Positions 1-5,411 of a stretch of 7,775 bases of DNA are shown here, one piece after another (the stretch's first letter is position 1; every line of letters begins with the position of its first letter). The notes beneath the pieces were generated by a model, which was not told the origin of the DNA, ran no database searches, and saw only the letters and a program-made list of their open reading frames with translations. The stretch is from Bacillota bacterium. GTDB lineage: Bacteria > Bacillota > Clostridia > Christensenellales > Aristaeellaceae. A program made the translations under genes and the position numbers. The stretch lies in NCBI GenBank assembly GCA_023392755.1, contig JAEWNM010000195.1, forward strand, positions 1-7,775, in the 5' to 3' direction.

Positions 1-83
1 TGCACCCAAACATTTGCAGGTTTACCAAAGCTATCAGCCAATGTCCCCTGGCGGTCGATCCGATGCCCGGGCAGCGCCCTAAA

Positions 84-112
84 GAAAATGCACCCATTTT
101 GCGATGGGTGCA
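84..112 (-). terminator. Rho-independent terminator of the kinase/CDF-like cluster
   Basis: A perfect 9-bp stem (89-97 with 104-112, arm TGCACCCAT) closes a 6-base loop. Read on the minus strand it is followed at once by TTTTCTTT. It lies 33 bp beyond the stop of the CDF-like gene at 146, in the right orientation to end that transcript. On the plus strand the stem is followed by CAAACTTT, a much poorer U-tract, so the minus orientation is preferred. Confidence 0.85.
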
Positions 113-145
113 AACTTTAGAACGATATAAATTTTGAAGACGACT

Positions 146-778
146 TTACTCTATCCCATTATCTTTCAGCTTTACCGCACTTTCCCGGACGGTTTTGATA
201 CCGCAGAGAATCAAATACACTGCAACGACGATAGATCCGATTCGGTCTATCCAATCGGCAAGCGGAGAAGTGGGCAGCAATGCGACCGCTGCCAATGCAA
301 TGGTGACGCAGGTATCCACCATAGCCTTGACCCGGTAAAGCCGCCCTTGCACAGCCAAAATTGAATTAGGAGATGTGCGATTCAGTTTGGTATACTTTTT
401 CCAAAACAGCGTGTTGGCCACCATGCCCATCGCAGCAATCACCAGGCCACCAATCACATTGCCCTTATTTTCGTTAGCGGCAAACAGAGCCAGCCCAATC
501 ATGATTGCACCACTGGTGCACATCACGAAACCGACAAACATGTTTGTTCCTTTTTCCAAAGTAGCTTTATACTTTGGCGAGCAGCATTCCTTCTGGGTGA
601 TACAGAAAACCACAAAAGAACAAATCATCGCCAGCAGTTCTGCGCTTCTACGGAAGAAATCCGCCAATTGGGTAGAGCTTTGTCCTGCCATCAGGCCAAT
701 GGCTAAAATCAACGGGCCCGGTGCGCTCATCAGCACAGACATCAGCAGGGTTCGCTGTCCGGACTTTTGTTTCTCCAT
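146..778 (-). CDS. Compact cation-diffusion-facilitator-like membrane protein
   Basis: A protein of 210 residues with about six hydrophobic segments and almost nothing else, so it lacks the C-terminal cytoplasmic domain of full CDF exporters (usually about 290-300 residues). Resemblance to the CDF fold comes from the helix-2 region (QLADFFRRSAELLA, compare the CDF pattern D-x-x-H-S-x-x-D), a basic stretch between middle helices (WKKYTKLNR), and a last helix followed by 'GIKTVRESAVKL', as where CDF membrane domains end. The canonical metal-site residues are poorly kept: HS..D is RR..E in helix 2, and the helix-5 pair reads VDTCVT. Zinc or manganese export is therefore uncertain. The ATG at 778 is chosen because GGAGG (788-792) sits 9 nt upstream and the codon overlaps the kinase stop as TGATG. 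An in-frame ATG at 841 lies inside the kinase gene and is unlikely. Translation is probably coupled to the kinase. Confidence 0.7.
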   Translation of the reverse strand: MEKQKSGQRTLLMSVLMSAPGPLILAIGLMAGQSSTQLADFFRRSAELLAMICSFVVFCITQKECCSPKYKATLEKGTNMFVGFVMCTSGAIMIGLALFAANENKGNVIGGLVIAAMGMVANTLFWKKYTKLNRTSPNSILAVQGRLYRVKAMVDTCVTIALAAVALLPTSPLADWIDRIGSIVVAVYLILCGIKTVRESAVKLKDNGIE

Positions 779-1500
779 CAAATGCCCCCTCCGATGAAAT
801 GAACCAAGGGAAGCAAAACAGCCATAGCGGTAACTGGGCACATGATGGTATCAAATCCATCCAGAGAGAACAGTTCCACCGCCGCACTTACTGCCGCAGT
901 TATGACAGAAATTAGCAGACAGGTATGCCACGCCATACCGCTACGAAGCGTCAAAAGCACGGCTACACACAGGAAAGAAACCATGAACATGGCAATGGTG
1001 CCTTCCCAGCTTTTGCGGCCTTCAATATGCTTGCCTTCAATGCTGTGCTTGCCAAAGCGCTTGCCAACGAGAGCCGCGGCAGCATCACCAAAGCCCCATG
1101 CATAGAAACTGCAAAGACCCACCATCCGATCACCGAGGAAACCCCAACACACAGTGGTAACGACGCCATACATCAGAAACACCACCAGCAAGCTGCGCTT
1201 GAATTCACCGGCTTTCCGTTCGATGAGGAATCTGGCAACCCACTTGATACGGGGAACAAAGATTAGCACCGGATATAGCACCAATGCAAATCCAACTGCG
1301 GACAGCACCGATATGTACCAAGTTTCAAAGCCGAAGGTCCAAACATATAATGCGCCTAGCAAAATGCAGTGGAGCAATTTGCGATACACTTCGTTGGGAA
1401 TCTTTGTAAACGCACGCAAAGCAAATGCGATACAAACCATGACAAGAATATATATGCCCAAGGCCTGCATGCCGGTTAACAGTTCCGCCAACGGCGACAC
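778..1500 (-). CDS. Diacylglycerol/polyprenol (phytol/dolichol-type) kinase family membrane protein
   Basis: A 240-residue integral membrane protein with roughly seven hydrophobic helices. The central signature, at about residues 136-168, contains GFGDAAAALVGKRFG followed by a K..EG+KSWEGT segment. This is the hallmark of the SEC59/DGK1/VTE5 group of CTP-dependent lipid kinases, related to CDP-diacylglycerol synthases. An N-terminal 'RKLLH' with the conserved Lys and His also fits. The family phosphorylates a lipid alcohol (dolichol, phytol/farnesol or diacylglycerol) in the membrane. The substrate cannot be read from sequence; undecaprenol or an isoprenoid-salvage alcohol is a guess. It starts at GTG (1500), supported by AAGGAG at 1507-1512 with a 6-nt spacer. 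Its stop overlaps the ATG of the CDF-like gene by one base, so the two are very likely co-translated. Length is usual for bacterial members. Family assignment is firm, function is open. Confidence 0.82.
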   Translation of the reverse strand: MSPLAELLTGMQALGIYILVMVCIAFALRAFTKIPNEVYRKLLHCILLGALYVWTFGFETWYISVLSAVGFALVLYPVLIFVPRIKWVARFLIERKAGEFKRSLLVVFLMYGVVTTVCWGFLGDRMVGLCSFYAWGFGDAAAALVGKRFGKHSIEGKHIEGRKSWEGTIAMFMVSFLCVAVLLTLRSGMAWHTCLLISVITAAVSAAVELFSLDGFDTIMCPVTAMAVLLPLVHFIGGGI

Positions 1501-1506
1501 TCCCTT

Positions 1507-1512
1507 CTCCTT
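1507..1512 (-). promoter_or_regulatory. Ribosome binding site fixing the GTG start of the kinase gene
   Basis: AAGGAG on the minus strand, 6 nt before GTG at 1500. No in-frame ATG with a comparable site lies nearby, so this site decides the unusual GTG start. It falls in the 21-nt gap after the stop of the possible 52-codon ORF, so ribosomes ending there could re-initiate. Confidence 0.7.
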
Positions 1513-1521
1513 GGGGATATT

Positions 1522-1680
1522 TTATCGCATCCTGGAGGAAAATGCTATCTCCCATCGCACGAGAACCATAAAATAACGAAGCACCAGGAAAATCATAACC
1601 AGAACAAAGCGCCTATTGCCCCCGGGAGCTTGCAGCATTATCCCGCGAATGGCTCTTGCATTTCTTTCGTTTTCGCCCAT
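1522..1680 (-). CDS. Possible small membrane peptide (52 residues) leading the cluster
   Basis: An ATG-started frame (ATG 1680, TAA 1522-1524) encodes 52 residues. A charged N-terminus (GENERNARAIRG) is followed by a proline/glycine/arginine stretch and one hydrophobic helix of about 17 residues (FVLVMIFLVLRYFMVLV), then a basic tail. It ends 21 nt before the kinase GTG, on the same strand. Against it: no Shine-Dalgarno is visible before ATG 1680, and if the weak minus-strand promoter at 1696-1724 is used the 5' UTR would be only about 10 nt. It could be a genuine short leader or membrane peptide, a degraded N-terminal piece of a larger membrane protein such as an ABC-transporter subunit, or chance. 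I do not recognise a family. Confidence 0.3.
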   Translation of the reverse strand: MGENERNARAIRGIMLQAPGGNRRFVLVMIFLVLRYFMVLVRWEIAFSSRMR

Positions 1681-1696
1681 GAATTCAGGCTTGGTA

Positions 1697-1725
1697 TTGA
1701 ATTAAGGTAAAAAATGCGTTACAAT
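1697..1725 (+). promoter_or_regulatory. Sigma-70/sigma-A-type promoter of the VOC gene
   Basis: TTGAAT (1697-1702) and TACAAT (1720-1725) are separated by exactly 17 bp, near-consensus -35 and -10 boxes. Transcription would begin around 1732 and leave a leader of about 50 nt before ATG 1784. The same boxes read on the minus strand give TTGTAA (1724-1719), 17 bp, TTCAAT (1701-1696), a weaker promoter facing the kinase cluster. Confidence 0.55.
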
Positions 1726-1783
1726 GAATTCATCGAAAAACCGGAATTTACTGAACTGAAGATTACGTTTTTGGGGGAAAAAG

Positions 1784-2197
1784 ATGAAGATTATTACACA
1801 ACTTTGCTTTGCAGGGACTGCGGACGCTGCTTTGAAACTATACAAAAGAGCATTCGGCTGTACAGTAAAGACATTAATCCACTATCGTGATGCGGTATCT
1901 TATGGCTGGGAAAAGCCGAATGAGGATATAGATGACAGGGTATATCATTCAGAGATTTTCTTCGGTGACTGTGAAGTGCGACTGACAGATTTGGGTGATT
2001 CCGAAAAGACTGCACTTACGCAAAAAATAACAATGAATGTTAGCTTTGATACAGAAGAAGAAGTCAGAAGGGTGTTCTCCGTGCTTGCGGAAGAAGGCAC
2101 AATTATCAGAGAACTGACATGCCCACCGTATATGGTAATCATTGGTGAGGTAAGGGATCAATTCGGAGTTGCTTGGTGTCTTATGTGTGATTTCTAA
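1784..2197 (+). CDS. VOC-family, PhnB-like protein
   Basis: A 137-residue protein of the vicinal-oxygen-chelate fold, close to the PhnB-like group (often labelled glyoxalase/bleomycin-resistance-like or '3-demethylubiquinone methyltransferase-like'). The N-terminal FAGTADAALKLYKRAFGC matches the family pattern of a beta strand then 'A..FY...FG'. The middle 'VYHSEIFFGDCEVRLTD' is the usual second strand region with a His. The end 'GEVRDQFGVAWCLMCDF' is the typical closing 'D.FGV.W'. Two beta-alpha-beta-beta-beta modules fit the length. Many PhnB-like proteins have no proven reaction, and no substrate can be inferred. The start at ATG 1784 has a G-rich GGGGG at 1773-1777, a moderate binding site. 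The gene has its own promoter and a terminator, so it is probably monocistronic. It is AT-richer than both flanks (29 and 25 GC per 60 bases in two sampled lines). Confidence 0.82.
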   Translation: MKIITQLCFAGTADAALKLYKRAFGCTVKTLIHYRDAVSYGWEKPNEDIDDRVYHSEIFFGDCEVRLTDLGDSEKTALTQKITMNVSFDTEEEVRRVFSVLAEEGTIIRELTCPPYMVIIGEVRDQFGVAWCLMCDF

Positions 2198-2267
2198 CAG
2201 ATGTATTCCTATAGCTCCAACTGACAAAAAAAACTATAGCGTGATTTTTTATACGTAGATATCCCAG

Positions 2268-2300
2268 AAACGCAGTTTCGTACGAGACTGCGTTTTTGTT
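2268..2300 (+). terminator. Rho-independent terminator downstream of the VOC gene
   Basis: A 9-bp perfect stem (2268-2276 AAACGCAGT with 2287-2295) has a 10-base loop and runs into a T-rich tail (2293-2300, interrupted by one G). It lies about 70 bp past the VOC stop. The reverse direction has only TTTCTGGG after the stem, so plus-strand use is favoured. Confidence 0.7.
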
Positions 2301-2398
2301 ATTCAGATGGAACAAGAGCAGAATACATTTTCTCTAAGCCGTCTACATAAGGTGTTTCTTTCATTCGCATGTACTTCGCAACAGGTGAACCGTTACGT

Positions 2399-2446
2399 GG
2401 GTCTCCAAAACCTTTGTTAAAGGTTCGAGTTCTTCTGCCCCTGCCA
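2399..2446 (+). pseudogene. 3' part of a tRNA-Trp(CCA) gene, 5' half missing
   Basis: In tRNA numbering, the anticodon loop CTCCAAA (2403-2409) holds anticodon CCA at 2405-2407. The 3' anticodon strand is ACCTT (2410-2414), followed by a 4-base variable loop, AAAGG (2419-2423), the T-loop TTCGAGT (2424-2430), TCTTC (2431-2435), the 3' acceptor strand TGCCCCT (2436-2442), discriminator G and encoded CCA (2444-2446). The loop, G73 and TGCCCCTGCCA agree with tRNA-Trp genes of Bacillota. The 5' acceptor strand expected to pair (AGGGGCA) and a D-arm are absent upstream. The anticodon stem has a T-T mismatch and a G-T pair at its base, and the T-stem has one mismatch plus a G-T pair at 53-61. It is therefore a decaying, non-functional fragment, most likely a displaced attachment-site copy. 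Confidence 0.72.
2399..2446. other. Putative integration junction (att site) in tRNA-Trp
   Basis: The tRNA identity stops abruptly in the anticodon stem. Integrative elements using tyrosine recombinases often recombine in the anticodon loop or T-arm and leave an intact tRNA at one end of the element and a displaced 3' copy at the other. Here the displaced 3' copy with its terminator adjoins core genes on the right, which would put the element or its remains on the left. No integrase gene lies in the window, so this is inferred from the tRNA fragment alone. Confidence 0.4.
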
Positions 2447-2454
2447 TATGAGAA

Positions 2455-2495
2455 CAGGCGGCTTTTGCATATATGCGCAAGCCGTCTGCCTTTTT
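2455..2495 (+). terminator. Terminator following the tRNA-Trp fragment
   Basis: A 10-bp stem (2455-2464 CAGGCGGCTT with 2479-2488, one G-T pair) carries an inner GCA/TGC hairpin and is followed by CCTTTTTATA. It begins 9 bp after the tRNA CCA, the usual place for a tRNA-gene terminator. On the minus strand the stem is followed by TTCTC only, so it would be a weak terminator for the convergent spoIVFB-like transcript, which ends at 2517. Confidence 0.75.
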
Positions 2496-2516
2496 ATATA
2501 CTGATAGCCATGCATA

Positions 2517-3395
2517 TTATTTTTCCTTGAATATGTTTCCAATTGTTTCTTCCGGCGTATCTAAAAGGGCGGTGACCAGGTCTCCGTCGTCCAATTCCCC
2601 CAGGCTTTTGAGGCCGTCATCGTCAATAACGATCACCCGGTGATATTTCCCGGGAGTCATCCTGCGGAACAAGTCCCTTACACTTGTTAAGCCGGACGCG
2701 CCAAGCCATTCAACCTGAAGCGTTTTTTCCCGCTCCAGTTTCGTCTTTTTGGAAATGACACTGTGAATGCACTGGATTGCCGCCATTGTTCTGGATACAT
2801 GGGCGGCATACATCAGATAGCAGCCCGCAATCACCAATGACAGATTCGCCACGCCGTGCAAGGCACCCCATATGGCTACTCCATTGAGAAAAATGCCAAG
2901 GCCTATGCCTGCCGTGGACAGGATGCGCATGGCTTTTTGCCAGCCAAGCCACGGCGTAAGCAGCGCCTGCAGCATACGCCCGCCATCCAGGGGCAAAACC
3001 GGGATAAGGTTAAAGCACAAAAGCAGCAGGCTCCAGCGGAGAAATCCTCCGATCTGTGTGAGGCTTACCCATCCCAACTGCATTAAGCCCGCACACGCAA
3101 GACAGCACATCCAGCTCATGGCAGGACCGGCCGCCGCCACCACAAACTGCTGCACCGGCGTTGCCTCACAAATATCCTCCATGCGTGCCACGCCGCCAAA
3201 GGGCGTTATTTCCACTTCAGGCACCGGCAGACGGAATGACTTGGCGGCGAAAACATGGGCAAGCTCATGAAGTGTCAGCGCCAGCACCGCGGACAGCACC
3301 GCGCTCCCCTGCCCCATGCCGATGCATGCTATGGCACCAATGAGCGCCAGAGGATGGATACGGATGCGGGTATGGTTGATTTCCAGCGCTTTCAC
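2517..3395 (-). CDS. spoIVFB: M50 intramembrane zinc metalloprotease, SpoIVFB-like
   Basis: 292 residues. The zinc site is HELAH (residues 43-47, in the first hydrophobic core), and the third ligand Asp is in PLDGGR (D137), preceded by N129-L-I-P, the classic S2P/SpoIVFB arrangement. Six or so membrane segments span about residues 13-210. The tail of about 60 residues (SVRDLFRRMTPG.. to the end) resembles a CBS-type regulatory unit, as in Bacillus SpoIVFB. There that protease cleaves pro-sigma-K in the mother cell and is held inactive by SpoIVFA until the forespore signals. The upstream gene here is a SpoIVFA-like partner, with a GTGA 4-nt overlap (GTG start 3393-3395, partner stop 3392-3394), so translation is coupled. 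Whether pro-sigma-K is the substrate in this organism is inference. Length and motifs are complete, and nothing suggests inactivation. Confidence 0.88.
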   Translation of the reverse strand: MKALEINHTRIRIHPLALIGAIACIGMGQGSAVLSAVLALTLHELAHVFAAKSFRLPVPEVEITPFGGVARMEDICEATPVQQFVVAAAGPAMSWMCCLACAGLMQLGWVSLTQIGGFLRWSLLLLCFNLIPVLPLDGGRMLQALLTPWLGWQKAMRILSTAGIGLGIFLNGVAIWGALHGVANLSLVIAGCYLMYAAHVSRTMAAIQCIHSVISKKTKLEREKTLQVEWLGASGLTSVRDLFRRMTPGKYHRVIVIDDDGLKSLGELDDGDLVTALLDTPEETIGNIFKEK

Positions 3396-4105
3396 GGAAC
3401 AGCCACCACTTCCCGCATCAAGGGAACAGGGTCAAGGGACCTGCCATTCCTTCGCACTTCGAAAAAAACAGGCTGCTTATCCGCTGTTTCCCCGATGATG
3501 TCCCCTTCATACACCGGATCGCCTTCCGCCACAAAACATTCCAACAGGTTGCCATACAACGTTTCCAGGCCATCCTCATGACGTACGCGGACAACACGCT
3601 CCTCCCCATCCCCATGGGCAATGGTCATAACTTCTCCGTCGGCAGCCGCCCGCACGTCGGAGGATGTGCCCAGCAGCGCAATATACGGCTCCTCCTCCTG
3701 AAATGTGTGAACGATGTCTCCATGTACGGGAGCTGCTACCTGTACTGTTTCATTGCTGTTCCAGAATACAAGCGCGGATTGCGGCAGGAGATTGCTGACA
3801 AACGTCAGTTTGCCCAGCGTATCATCCAGGTCCATGGTAACGCTGTCCTGTATGGCGGTAAATACGTCCTTCGCCTGCGGCAGCGCGGCATTGCGAACCG
3901 CCACCGCGCACAGCAAAAGCGCAGCGGCTACAGCCATGTTGCGCGTCAGCCGCTCCGCAAAGTCTTTTTTGCGGGGCCGTACCCATTCCATTTTCTTTTC
4001 TTTTTCAGGCACTTTGGGCGGAATAATGTTTGGCCCGTCCGCCGCCTTCCGGTGAACCACACGCATCGGTTTGACCTGTGCTTTGGGCAAAGGACGATAT
4101 GACAT
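3392..4105 (-). CDS. spoIVFA: SpoIVFA-like membrane protein with degenerate M23 (LytM) domain
   Basis: 237 residues from ATG 4105. A basic, proline-rich N-terminus (about 1-55) is cytoplasmic, one membrane helix spans about 56-74, and an extracytoplasmic M23/LytM fold covers about 122-226, seen from the G-x-I, AAADGEVMTIAHG, RVRHEDGLETLYGNL and VYEGDIIG pattern. Catalytic zinc residues are missing: the Y.HL motif reads YGNL (N186) and the final H.HFE motif reads FFEV. It is therefore probably a binding or scaffold domain and not an active hydrolase, as in SpoIVFA, which anchors and inhibits SpoIVFB until cleaved. Adjacency and overlap with the M50 gene support the name. ATG 4105 is preferred over the in-frame ATG 4153 because AAGGGAG (4114-4120) sits 8 nt before it and a promoter-like element lies at 4127-4134, inside the longer frame. 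Confidence 0.8.
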   Translation of the reverse strand: MSYRPLPKAQVKPMRVVHRKAADGPNIIPPKVPEKEKKMEWVRPRKKDFAERLTRNMAVAAALLLCAVAVRNAALPQAKDVFTAIQDSVTMDLDDTLGKLTFVSNLLPQSALVFWNSNETVQVAAPVHGDIVHTFQEEEPYIALLGTSSDVRAAADGEVMTIAHGDGEERVVRVRHEDGLETLYGNLLECFVAEGDPVYEGDIIGETADKQPVFFEVRRNGRSLDPVPLMREVVAVP

Positions 4106-4126
4106 GACCTCCACTCCCTTCTGCCA

Positions 4127-4134
4127 ATTATATG
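4127..4134 (-). promoter_or_regulatory. Possible sigma-E-like (or sigma-A) -10 element before spoIVFA
   Basis: Minus strand CATATAAT matches the Bacillus/Clostridium sigma-E -10 pattern CATACAnT at all fixed positions but one, and it also contains a perfect TATAAT. Transcription would start near 4119-4121 and give a leader of about 15 nt that just includes AAGGGAG. No convincing -35 box for either sigma factor is visible. Known sigma-E control of spoIVF in Bacillus makes this plausible. Confidence 0.35.
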
Positions 4135-4154
4135 ACGGGAGTGAATGTAACATG

Positions 4155-4188
4155 AAAAACAGGGTATCAGTTCAGGCCGCCGGCCCTG
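4155..4188 (-). terminator. Weak terminator candidate at the end of the PLP-enzyme gene
   Basis: Minus strand CAGGG (4188-4184) and CCCTG (4164-4160) can pair and are followed at once by TTTTT (4159-4155). The stem is only 5 bp with a long GC-rich inner region, which can itself fold as GGCC-GGC-GGCC. It overlaps the stop codon at 4167-4169. It could partly separate the housekeeping genes from the spoIVF pair. Confidence 0.25.
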
Positions 4189-5411
4189 CGCATATGCTCG
4201 AGCGCGTTAATCAATGCGATTTTCCCATGACCATAGGTCAAACCGCCTTGCAGGTAAGCGATATAAGGCTCCCGCATGGGTGCGTCGGCACTGAGTTCTA
4301 TGGATGCGCCCGATACAAAGGTGCCGGCGGCCATGATGACCTGGTTTTGATAACCGGGCATGTCCCACGGTTCAGGCACAGCCATGCTGTCCACCGGAGA
4401 TGCCGCCTGTATTCCCTGGCAAAAAGCGATCAGCCGCGCAGGCGACCGCATTTCAATGGCCTGTATAATATCCGAACGGGCCGAAAAAGCGGAAGGGGCC
4501 GTTTTCATTCCCAGCAATTCGAATACCCGGGCGGCCAGTATGGCTGTTTTCAACGCCTGGGCCACCACATGGGGCGCCAGGAACAGCCCCTGATAAAACG
4601 GCTGATAGCTGCCGGCATAGGAGCCTACCTCCTGCCCGATGCCCGGCGCGGTAAGCCTGTACGCAATACGCCGGATGCATTCTTCCTTGCCTGCGATATA
4701 CCCCCCGGTTGGGGCCAATCCCCCGCCGGGATTTTTGATAAGGCTCCCCACACACACATCCGCGCCGTGCTGGCTTGGTTCCGTTTTTTGCACGAACTCG
4801 CCGTAACAATTGTCCACCATCAGCCGGATATTGGGAAAATCACGGTGCAAAAGCTCCGCCAGCGGCGCTATATCCTCCGGATAAAGGGAGTCGCGCCAGG
4901 CGTATCCCCGGCTGCGCTGGACCATCACCACCCGGGTGTTGGGCCGTATAGCCTTCATTACAGCCGCTGTATCCAGCTTTCCCTGGGGGTCCAACTCCAC
5001 ATGGCTGTAGGAAACATTCATTTCCGCCAGTGAGCCGGCGGATTTTCCCGAAATGCCGATGACCTCGTCCAGCGTGTCGTATGGCTTGCCAGAGGCTGAC
5101 AGAAGATGATCCCCAGGCAGCAGTAGCCCAAACAGGCACAGCGACAGCGCATGGGTGCCGGAGGCGATATGGGGCCGCACAAGGGCTGCCTCCGTTTGGA
5201 ATACATCGGCATATACGGCCTCCAGCGTATCCCGGCCGATGTCCCCATACCCATAGCCGGTAGTGGGCGCAAAATGGCGTGACGCCACCTGATGCTTTTG
5301 CATGGCGGAAAGCACCCGGCGGGTATTAAATATTTCATTATCCTCCAAGGCGGCAAAAACGCTTTGGCAGTCGCTTTGCGCCTGCTCGACCAGTTTTTCA
5401 ATTTCTGTCAT
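4167..5411 (-). CDS. PLP-dependent 'methionine gamma-lyase family' / aluminium-resistance-type protein
   Basis: 414 residues from ATG 5411, the full length usual for this fold-type I PLP family (Pfam Met_gamma_lyase, Bacillus YnbB-like). Seen: the N-terminal TTGYGYGDIGRDTLE segment; PHIASGTHAL for the cofactor phosphate loop; MVDNCYGEF with the Asp (residue 200) that contacts the pyridine nitrogen; GSLIKNPGGGLAPTGGY with the presumed Schiff-base Lys (226); and the C-terminal GGLTYGHGK. The historical 'aluminium resistance' label comes from an Arthrobacter homologue, and the physiological reaction is not settled. ATG 5411 is chosen over ATG 5429 and ATG 5477 because GGGAG lies about 11 nt before it and it avoids overlapping miaA, though the spacer is long. 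It follows miaA by 32 nt, a conserved Firmicutes neighbourhood in which hfq often sits between them. Here hfq is absent. Confidence 0.88.
   Translation of the reverse strand: MTEIEKLVEQAQSDCQSVFAALEDNEIFNTRRVLSAMQKHQVASRHFAPTTGYGYGDIGRDTLEAVYADVFQTEAALVRPHIASGTHALSLCLFGLLLPGDHLLSASGKPYDTLDEVIGISGKSAGSLAEMNVSYSHVELDPQGKLDTAAVMKAIRPNTRVVMVQRSRGYAWRDSLYPEDIAPLAELLHRDFPNIRLMVDNCYGEFVQKTEPSQHGADVCVGSLIKNPGGGLAPTGGYIAGKEECIRRIAYRLTAPGIGQEVGSYAGSYQPFYQGLFLAPHVVAQALKTAILAARVFELLGMKTAPSAFSARSDIIQAIEMRSPARLIAFCQGIQAASPVDSMAVPEPWDMPGYQNQVIMAAGTFVSGASIELSADAPMREPYIAYLQGGLTYGHGKIALINALEHMRRAGGLN

Larger units (their letters stand above)
2299..2493 (-). pseudogene. Possible C-terminal coding remnant, family not recognised
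   Basis: Between an in-frame TAA (2494-2496) and a TAA stop at 2299-2301 there are 64 open codons on the minus strand with no ATG in the first two thirds. The last part (about 2299-2410) reads like protein: GFGDPRNGSPVAKYMRMKE, then TPYVDGLEKMYSALVPSE to the stop. The upstream part translates the complement of a tRNA-Trp 3' end and of its terminator, so it cannot have been selected only as protein. The best reading is the 3' end of a gene cut off by recombination at the tRNA, possibly a gene that crossed the attachment site of a mobile element. Chance openness is not excluded. I recognise no domain. Confidence 0.3.

Noticed and set aside
1..83. Open minus-strand frame reading LPGHRIDRQGTLADSFGKP
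   Set aside because: No start codon is visible, it runs off the window and I recognise no family. It lies beyond the terminator, so an unseen gene is possible but unsupported. I see nothing else in this stretch.
1714..1890. A 58-residue plus-strand frame (ATG 1714, AAGG upstream) overlapping the start of the VOC gene out of frame
   Set aside because: Its ATG lies within the spacer of the likely promoter, so it would not be transcribed from it, and the VOC frame has clear family motifs. The CRDC stretch looks accidental.
2198..2267. Two CTATAGC copies and A/T tracts after the VOC gene
   Set aside because: They are short, lack a stem or spacing pattern and probably reflect AT-rich intergenic DNA.
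2370..2446. A complete tRNA-Trp gene
   Set aside because: No AGGGGCA-like 5' acceptor strand occurs about 70 bases upstream and no proper D-arm can be formed; only the 3' part matches.
3578..4102. Plus-strand frame of 174 codons
   Set aside because: Antisense shadow of the SpoIVFA-like gene, with no supporting signals.
4071..5033. Plus-strand frame of 320 codons
   Set aside because: Antisense shadow of the PLP-family gene and of the start of spoIVFA, with no recognisable domain or ribosome binding site.
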